The translations under genes and the position numbers were made by a program. Shown piece by piece: positions 57,144-64,000 of a stretch of DNA of 64,000 bases (the first letter of the stretch is position 1; each line of letters opens with the position of its first letter). Below the pieces are notes generated by a model, which saw nothing but the letters and a program-made list of their open reading frames with translations, did not search any database and had not been told where the DNA came from. The DNA is taken from contig JAEMBT020000001.1 in NCBI GenBank assembly GCA_018873245.2, positions 9,086,220-9,150,219 on the forward strand, given 5' to 3'. This DNA comes from Archegozetes longisetosus (lineage: Eukaryota > Arthropoda > Arachnida > Sarcoptiformes > Trhypochthoniidae).

Positions 57144-58802
57144 AACTCATACTTTTGTTGTATATATGTCTTATAGTATGTATATATTGTCATACTGTAA
57201 GAATTTCCATAATATTTTATTTGTCCATAACTTTTTAAATAATGCGCCGATTTTTAAAATTTTTGCTTAATTATATATCATTTTATATGCTTTATATCTG
57301 GGCAAATTAAAATTAAAATTGCTACATGTTTTTTCATCTACCGCCTTTGTCTTTTCAATATTATTAATTCAAAAGATTTTTTCTAGGTTATTTTAAAATT
57401 TGAAAAATGGGACAATCATTCAGGCAATCGGTTACTAAGGGATTCAAAATAGGGATTAGCCATTCTGAAGTTAGCCATTATGAAATTAGACATTATGAAA
57501 TTAGCCATTTCGAAGTCTAGCCCTCAAAACACTTTCAGCTATTGATAGAGATTACACTCAGACCTACTTTCAATTAATGAAAAATAATAAAAGAAATCAT
57601 TGATTTATTAGAATTTTTCGATAAGTCAACTTTAATTATATCTGAAAAAAGTTCTCCAACAATACAATTAGTTATTCAAATAAAAAGAAGACATATTCTA
57701 AACCTTGAGACCAATATTGGAGACAGCGAAACAACTAAAGCATTCAAAGAGATTTGGAAATCTAATATTGAGAAATATTTGAAAACTAATCTGATTCATA
57801 ATTTTGCACTATTTTTGCCCGAAACGAAAAGATTTGAAATTCAGTGAAACCGAAGAGAAGTGATGGAAAGTTTGATAGAAAATATGAAATCTCTTTCATT
57901 GGAAACAAAAAGTAAAATAAAAACTCAACTTGTGCTGATAAACTTTCTAAGAAGAAGCAGTAAAGGCATTGTCTGAAGCATTTTATACTGATTCAAACGA
58001 GGAAGAAACTAAAATTGAAAATGAATATGAAAAGAAGATTAAAATGTACTCGAAGGCTGTACTCACAAGTTCTAAATCGGATTTGCTTAAATTCTAGTTT
58101 GAATATTCAAGTATTAGCCCGAATATAGCAAATGTAGCTAAAAAGTATTAGCACTACTTGCTACTCAGTTCGAATCTGAACGTAACCTTAGTATCACTGA
58201 CAGAACATTGGAATCGAGATATCGTTTATAACCACAAAATATTGATCATCTGTTATTCATTGAAAGTAATTATAAGTTGTGAATATTTTTAATTTAATAA
58301 TCTTATTTTGTGTATAAACCATTGTTAAAATAATAAAAATTATAACTCCACTCCACAACCATTAAAGAACTGATTATGATCTCCAACTCCACTCAACCTC
58401 AACTGAAGTATAAATATTTACCCCAACACCGCTCCATTACAGTTAACCTTTTGTGACTCCACTACCACTCGATGGAGGTAGAGGTCAATTTGGCACTCTA
58501 CTTCAAGTGCACTTAAACACTCAGTCTTATCGAAAAAGTGCCGCTAAACATGATGCTACCATATAGCCACCTGAGTGTGGACTTATTATCGTTGTTATTG
58601 TTGTGACAGCTCTCATTAAAATCTGTCAGGATCACAGTGTATGATGATATCACTCAGCGTACAACATATCACAAACTGTGTAGTGAGTCGAAAAAGTCAC
58701 AAAACAGTACCACTTAGTATTTGTTATCAAAAGTGCACAAAGTATTATCAAATGTTTCTCATACAAAATATTTTTATTTATGACAAAATTTGCTTTAGAT
58801 GT

Positions 58803-61083
58803 TTAGCTAAACATAAGTTTTGTTTTAATGAAAAACTTGTGAAAATTTTCTTCTATCGATTGTTCATTTAAGGATAATTGAGAAAAATCAGTTTCTAATA
58901 CATTAATAACCAATGCCCATGAACTTTTATCTTTCAATATTTGATCACAATTTGGCCTTCCGCTCTTCACAGGATACATCATTTTGATAATTAAATCGTT
59001 GAGTTTGAAGTATTTTTGTTTCAATAATGAATCAGTTATCGGATTGCTTTCAGACCTGAAATATTTCATAATAAAATATAGTAATCATTAAATAGATTTA
59101 AGACTTCTTCGATATATTCAAACTGCTACTTTTATTGAACTCACGCATTGAGATCAATATCAAATAACTCTTGAGTAATAACTCCCAAACTATAAACGTC
59201 TGCTTTCAAGTCATACTGTCGCCACGATTTAACTTCTGGTGCCATATATTTTACAGCTCCTACCGCTTCAGTGTGAGTTTCATCTGTTGATTTATGAACG
59301 ACAGCTAAACCAAAATCCGCTATTTTTACAAATCTTCCGTTTAGTCCATCAGTGATCAAAATGTTACTCGGTTTCAAATCTCTATGAATTATTGGAGGAT
59401 TTTGTTTATGCAAATAATTAACGCCTTTCAATATTTCTTTGAATAATTCGCTTGAGACGTAGTATTCCAATTGAGACATTGGTTGAAATTCATTTCTTTC
59501 AAACTCATTTCTCTTTTTCAACAATATTTCTTTCAAGGTACTGAAACATAATTCCATTTGAATAAAAAGTATTTCGTTGTTCTCAATCCACGAATTTTTA
59601 TACTGCACGATATGATCGCTATGTAGTCTTGCCATAAGTTTCAGTTCTTCTAAATGCTTTTTCTTAATTTCATTGGAAAGTCCTAAAAGTTATTTTTAAA
59701 AATATTTTTACAATTTTTTCAAGAATTACTCAAAAAGTAAACGCTACCGCTCAGTAAAAGTTTTTTGACTGCATAATTTTGTTCATCGAATAAATTGAAT
59801 GTTTTATAAACTTTGCCAAAGCTTCCGCTTCCAATCATTTCTAGTTCTTTGAACTCTCGTTTATACCTCGATTTATCATTTACAAATAGTTTTGTTTCAT
59901 CAGTCGCATCATTTTTAGGTGGTGTTGCGGTAGGACTTAGTCGAGGTCTCAGTGGAACAGCAATTGCTGGACCAGTTAATTGTCTGAGGTTTCTTTCGAT
60001 ATCTACTTTGCTGTTAACAATTTTAGCTGTATTTGTTATTTCTAAATAATGAGAGAAAACCTCACTGAAACTTGTGAATTGTGTCTCAATCGGAATTTTT
60101 ATCACTTCTTCTCCACATTGACCCCAAATGAAAATAATTCCTTCTTCCGATAAAGCGATTGAAATGTAGAAATGAGAATGTGACACGATATCAATGAAAT
60201 TTTTTCCATTCTTTAATTTCGACGGAGTTTCGATTTGCTCGTTGGTTTCTTCATCTCCAAGTTGTCCGTGTTTATTACTACCGATAACATAGATGTTGTA
60301 ATTACATGATAACAACATACTGTGAAATGCACCACAAGTTACTTTCTCAAAAATTTCATCAATTTCAATAAGTTGCGGTACATAAGTTGAATTATTTCCT
60401 GTCAAATTCTTGAGACCAAGTTGTCCAAAATTATTGGAACCCCAGCTGAAAACGTTTCCCTTCTCTGTTAAAGCCATTGAGTGACGGCAACCGCATGCGA
60501 TTGCTTTCACTTTTTCTCCATTGAATCCCTTTACATGATATGGAATCGATACATGAATATTATTTCCATTCCCAATCTGTCCGAAATAATTCCAGCCCCA
60601 TGCATAAACTTGACCCTCAATTGTCAAAACAAGTGAATGCCCCCAACTACAGCAAATATCAATGATAAATTTATCACTCAAATATTGATTCAATTCTGGT
60701 TTGTATATTATGCGATCATCTCTTCCATTGCCTAAATATCCAAATTCGTTCCAGCCCCAACAATAAACTTTTCCATCGGTAGTGCGTGCAATTGCATGAT
60801 AACAACTATTCTTTAAGTCAATGATTGTTTTATTACTCAAATTTTCATTTATAGTCAACTCCTTTACTTCACTTCCATGACCAAAGCCCAGAACTCCACA
60901 ATAATTACTTCCAAAAACAAATGTTTTGTCGTCATTTGTGACAATGATTACATTAATTTTATTTGAACCATCTTTATAAACGTAAAAAAGTTTGATATTT
61001 TCGATGAAGTCTTGATTTAATTTCAATTCTTTGAAAATGTTGTATTTATTAAATACCTCCATTTGTGGTTGTACGAGAACCAC
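58803..61083 (-). CDS. RCC1-repeat protein with C-terminal eIF2alpha-kinase-like kinase domain
   Basis: Exons 61083-59748, 59682-59145 and 59055-58803 join in phases 1 and 2 to 708 residues. Residues 50-370 hold about six RCC1 repeats (VYCWGWNEFGYLGNG, VYAWGWNYFGQIGNG, VFSWGSNNFGQLG, IYVIGSNKHGQLG), predicted to fold as a beta-propeller. After a Pro/Thr linker comes a complete kinase: glycine loop IGSGSFGKVYK (about 417), YAVKK lysine (440), alpha-C Glu in HLEELKLMARLHS, catalytic HRDLKPSN (Asp 547), DFG (568), YMAPE (592). The FIQMELC strand with TLKEIL and a short insert resemble eIF2alpha kinases more than NEKs. NEK8/NEK9 also pair kinase and RCC1, but with the kinase first. All catalytic residues are present, so it should be active. 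Substrate and role unknown. Confidence 0.88.
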
Positions 61084-61299
61084 AAATTTTCTTGAGTCTC
61101 ATGAAATCGAGTGATGAATACTTTTAGATGCAGTCGAACAAAGAAATGATAAAATTATCTTATCTCAATAGGTCAAACGCCGAAGTAGTGTTTAATGTGA
61201 AATTTTGTTGGAACTCTCACACTGAAAGTCGAATTAATTTCTTCTCAACTCCCTTACTCTACTTGTTAGAGTTGCTTGCTCTTACTTGCTCTTAGAGTT
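61084..61299. other. Upstream of the RCC1-kinase gene
   Basis: Likely promoter and 5' UTR of the minus-strand kinase gene. No clear TATA box found. Confidence 0.4.
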
Positions 61300-62010
61300 A
61301 AAAATCAAGTCTCTGACTAAGCCTAAAGCGTAGTCTTTAGATTGGAAGGCTACAAGATAGCGTAGTCTGTAGTCTTGGGCTTCTCTCAACCTCTTGGTCT
61401 TTAGGCTTTATCTTAGACCAATAACACCTATTTAGTCTAACCTCTTAGATTCCCATGTGATAAACTTCTCACATATATTCTATATTAAATGATTAAGCAA
61501 ATGATAAGTGATTTATTGTGCATTCTTGGTTTGATACAGTTAAAATACCAAAGAAAGCAATGTTTGTATTAATAATTGAAACACTTCAACTTCACGTCAT
61601 CTTCTGTAGATTTACTCATTTTGAAGGATAATTAAACACACAAATAGCAAAATATGAATAAATTGCACTAAAAATACATTTAAATTATGATTTTACTGCA
61701 AGCGATCACAATAGCTTAAAAGTCCAATAAGAAGGCGCTTTGTATAATTTCATTTCGACATTTCAACTTGAGATTTGACACTGGGTTGCTATGCTGTTTG
61801 GAAGTAGTCTTCTCATTTTGCTTTGAAGGTTTTATTATTTTCAATAATTTACATATTTGTAGACCAAGAGTTTAACCTGACCAGACCAAGTTTAGGCTGT
61901 AGGCTTAGCCTCCTCATAACTTTATAGCCGTAGGCTTGGTCTTTAGGCTTCACAATTAAAAGTTAAGACTCTAGGCTCAGCCTAAGACCAAACCTGATAG
62001 TTAGGCCACC
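61300..62010. repeat. Iterated AGGCTTAGTC/TTGGTCTTTAGG repeat element
   Basis: Two arrays, at 61300-61450 and 61860-62010, of short words such as TAGTCTTTAG, TAGGCTTGGTCTTTAGGC and AGCCTAAGACC in both orientations, around an ordinary AT-rich middle. The 16-mer CTTGGTCTTTAGGCTT occurs at 61393 and 61935, and ACTCTACTTG near both outer edges. This looks like a foldback-type element similar in design to those at 51.4 and 54.8 kb, but decayed; no target duplication identified. Confidence 0.55.
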
Positions 62011-62349
62011 TAAAACTTTTGACTCTACTTGCTCTCAAATTTTGCGGATTGACTGATACTCTCCACTCTAAGGACAATTGGCATTCTCTCTTCAACATTT
62101 CATATTACAGATCAAGTTCACATCTTTTCAACAGACCACCTCGAGCTTCAGCCCTTTTCCATAGATTTCTTTATTCTGAAAAGTCTTTTCAATCTCTCTG
62201 GCTTTTAGCCATATGCTTTTCTCTACTATTCTTTTCCCACTTTGAGTTCGAAAATACTGGAGAAACTTATCAATAAAATAGAATATGAGTATAATTCGAA
62301 TTATATATTTAAAGAAATATTATTAAATCGCGTGTTAGCAATCAATTGA

Positions 62350-62560
62350 TGATAAGTTGGCTATTACCGAAATGGGGTAAGTGCTTCAACTGCCACGAAA
62401 AGATTTAGAAAATCACAAATAGTGGCGATATTGGACAGTTTCGATGTCGTAAAACAGATTGCAATATAAAAGTATCGATTACTGCCAATATATGGTTCTA
62501 AAATTGCGAAGACACCACAAGATTTCGCACAATTCCATCAAGACATTGCTTTCATTTTTC
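62350..62560 (+). pseudogene. Merlin/ISXO2-like transposase N-terminal remnant
   Basis: The plus strand reads, with two stops, KCFNCHEKI then GDIGQFRCRKTDCNIKVSIT and NIWF. A C-x2-C pair followed by RCRxxxCxxxxSI and WF is the pattern of the zinc-binding start of Merlin-type transposases. No DDE core or ends identified; it directly precedes the MITE at 62593. Confidence 0.5.
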
Positions 62561-62592
62561 TAATTGTTAACATCAATCTTATTTAATTTATT

Positions 62593-63133
62593 ATATGAAT
62601 TGAAGGAACGTAAAGGGACTTATCTCGAGTTAACTTCTTTTTTGGCATTCACTCCAAACAAGAAGTTCAACTCATAGTTAATATGTAGAAAATAATTCAG
62701 CATATGTTTCAATCGGAAATTTAGCGGTAATTTCTTATTTAAATCTATTGATTTCAATGCTAACTAATAGAATTAAAACTTAAATTGAACTCGAATGCTA
62801 TTAACACGTGTTAACTGCAATGCGTAACACAACATAAACTACAATAGCATTACATGGCATAAGTTTAAATTTTATGTCAATTATTTGTCACAATTTGATT
62901 GTAATTCTGAAGATTCAGAAATTATTTGTGATGAATCAGATCTTGAATATTAACTAATGAATTGTATGAGAACATGTTTAATTAGATTAATATTGAATAA
63001 ATTGATAACTTAATAAAGTTTTTCTTAACGTAAAAAATGTTTCTAAGCTTTGCACTTAATGCGAACTTTGAGTTCGATTTTCTCGTTTCACTGCATTGAG
63101 AGATAAGTCCTTTTACGTTCCGCTAATTCATAT
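62593..63133. mobile_element. 541-bp MITE with about 40-bp inverted repeats
   Basis: ATATGAATT ... GGAACGTAAAGGGACTTATC at the left pairs with ATATGAATT ... GGAACGTAAAAGGACTTATC inverted at the right. The interior is AT-rich and non-coding. Superfamily unclear. Confidence 0.85.
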
Positions 63134-63277
63134 GATTATGAGTTGCTGAGCTTAAGTCAATAAAGACCATCCAAATTATTCCTATAGAGACTTGCGAAGA
63201 ATATGGAAAATGAAGACTTTCATAAGAAAATGTTTGCTCAATTACTTCTACTCAACAATTACTTGTTTCAGTTAATT

Positions 63278-63409
63278 CTATGTAAAATGATCAGAACGGA
63301 CTGCATCATCATAAATCATCAGATAAGCTTCTTCATTGATGTATTCTTTTCCACTATTGGAATGTTTTCCAGTTTGTGGTGAGTGTGGGTGCGACATGTT
63401 GTCAAGATC
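63278..63409 (-). CDS. Terminal exon of a gene extending beyond the right edge
   Basis: After an acceptor (CTTTGATTCAG) the minus strand encodes 43 residues to a TAG: DLDNMSHPHSPQTGKHSNSG, then KEYINEEAYLMIYDDAVRS and DHFT. Composition and open reading in AT-rich DNA, plus a good acceptor, suggest a real last exon; the phase is not known. The internal ATG could alternatively start a 39-residue peptide. No family recognised. Upstream exons would be beyond 64000. Confidence 0.4.
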   Translation of the reverse strand, partial: DLDNMSHPHSPQTGKHSNSGKEYINEEAYLMIYDDAVRSDHFT

Positions 63410-64000
63410 CTGAATCAAAGACTAGATCGACCTGAGTTTAAGAAGTCCCTATTTGCAGTGTGATATATTAATAATTAGCTTTGAAATACTTGTCTTTGGT
63501 CATTAAAAACTGGTACAAAACTTTCGTCAAAACTAAAGCTTTATTTAAATTTATAAAATACACAAAAACGGATCGATGTTCAAGGTTTTTGACCTGACAA
63601 TATAGTAAATGGTTCTCAAGGTTACAAAGTAGTGGTCAATTAGTTTCATAAGTAGAATGAAATCATCCCTATGGAAGGATAATAAGAGTAATCTTAAAGC
63701 GAATGAGTTTTTAACCGATTAGTGACATGAGTGAGGAGGCTTACTGTTGAAGACATGTCAATATAAAAAAAATTGTTGATGTAAATCATAAACTAAAAAA
63801 TATTAAACATGATCATCGAGAACCGGAACCGTAAGCTAATAATACGTGCGACATAACAAATACTCTATGAATCAACTAAGATTAACAATTAAGTTGATAT
63901 TCTATTGAATATTTTCTTGAACCGATTCCATTTAATTCCTTCGATTCAATCTGTTTTCAATCGTTATTTTAGAAGACGAATTGAAATCGATCGAAATACA
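63410..64000. other. No gene seen
   Basis: AT-rich sequence; presumably an intron of the gene whose last exon is at 63278-63409, if that exon is real. Confidence 0.35.

Larger units (their letters stand above)
55605..57354 (+). mobile_element. Candidate nested DNA element with AAAGACAAAGGCGG ends
   Basis: AAAGACAAAGGCGGCATATG at 55605 pairs with AAAGACAAAGGCGGTAGATG in inverse orientation ending near 57354. No clean target duplication seen. Between them lie the two plus-strand frames at 56041-56613 and 56952-57143. It may be an independent transposon inside the ATGGCTAATTTC element, or an inner repeat of it. Confidence 0.6.
54815..57522. mobile_element. Element with iterated ATGGCTAATTTC termini and 8-bp TSD
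   Basis: The left end has four units of ATGGCTAATTTC spaced 14-15 bp after ACTTCGAA. The right end has four inverse units spaced 15 bp before TTCGAAGT. Octamer CTCAAAAC at 54807-54814 and 57523-57530 is the likely target duplication; deleting the element plus one octamer restores the hAT reading frame. A terminal fragment of the same family is at 18660-18920. It carries a further nested element. Confidence 0.88.
53737..58282 (+). pseudogene. hAT transposase pseudogene (BED type), split
   Basis: The start MSHTSVSEFELRDK is followed in broken frames by a BED-finger-like KISGTGTILAHKCK. The open stretch 54266-54721 has FVIDNTSNMTIA, the hAT DNxxNM block with its catalytic Asp, and a CGGHNINL block. 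The frame stops at the insertion; after it, AIDRDYTQTYFQLMKN resumes at 57537. The C-terminus, through stops, gives an ATQFESERNLSITDRTLESR block and ends NIDHLLFIESNYKL. Removing the insert and one copy of the octamer CTCAAAAC joins ACDLKT to LSAIDRD in frame. Many stops and shifts: dead. Confidence 0.85.
53395..58500 (+). mobile_element. BED-finger hAT transposon, dead, with large nested insertion
   Basis: A transposase pseudogene (about 53737-58282) is flanked by CT-rich arrays of ACTCCAACTCCACT-type units at 53395-53545 and 58340-58500. Such arrays are usual in subterminal regions of some hATs, but here both appear in the same orientation. Precise ends and target duplication were not found. 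Interrupted by the element at 54815-57522. Confidence 0.7.

Noticed and set aside
62019..62276. 85-codon frame next to the iterated repeat
   Set aside because: Composition is typical of non-coding AT-rich DNA, and its start lies inside repeat words.
1..64000. CRISPR arrays, bacterial operons or ribosomal RNA
   Set aside because: None seen; all multi-exon genes have GT-AG introns, and repeats are transposon or microsatellite type.

Overview
The window is AT-rich eukaryotic DNA with short GT-AG introns. Its genes are of an arthropod kind: a divergent ionotropic receptor, an FMRFamide-receptor-like GPCR, a peritrophin-type chitin-binding protein, secreted LDLa proteins and small cysteine-rich peptides. 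The transposons also fit (hAT, Tc1/mariner, piggyBac, Merlin-like, and gypsy-type solo LTRs in ATAT targets). I cannot fix the order; a mite or an insect are both possible.

Layout. 0-12.8 kb is a graveyard of ionotropic receptor (IR) duplicates and nested transposons. One IR gene (4419-6259, six exons) is intact. A second copy (437-2715) is broken by a hAT element that holds a gypsy-type solo LTR that in turn holds a piggyBac derivative. A mariner (6864-8547) and an old BED-type hAT relic (8708-11200, with its own solo LTR and a Tc1 element inside) follow. 12.7-16.6 kb is a large inverted duplication, each arm with one small secreted cysteine-rich peptide gene, promoter and 5' intron. 19-24.3 kb is a minus-strand cluster of three secreted LDLa proteins sharing an unusual C-terminal tail; a decayed relative lies at 49.3 kb on the other strand. 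26.2-28.7 kb is the GPCR. 30.5-33.6 kb is a secreted low-complexity protein with one C-terminal CBM14 domain. 33.6-44 kb holds only decayed, mutually similar blocks, probably remains of a leucine-rich-repeat gene family. 46.6-48.1 kb is a single-exon secreted Asn/Gln-rich protein. 51-58.5 kb is a second transposon nest built on a decayed third copy of the peptide-gene upstream region and a BED-type hAT. 58.8-61.1 kb is an RCC1-repeat plus eIF2alpha-kinase-like protein kinase. The right end has another iterated-repeat element, a Merlin-like remnant, a palindromic MITE and one terminal exon of a gene running off the window.

The most interesting signal is a set of elements whose termini are arrays of 14-17 bp units, different in sequence between elements but alike in design (51373-51999, 54815-57522, probably 61300-62010 and 322-432). 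The best two have plausible 8-bp target duplications. Next are the LDLa-plus-tail family, the paired peptide genes that differ in mature sequence only by loss of three arginines, and the RCC1-kinase protein. Several genes carry single-base frameshifts in homopolymer runs (LDLa gene 2, CBM14 gene), which may be assembly errors and not dead genes.

All reading was by eye; splice sites and boundaries are inferred, and no database search was made.
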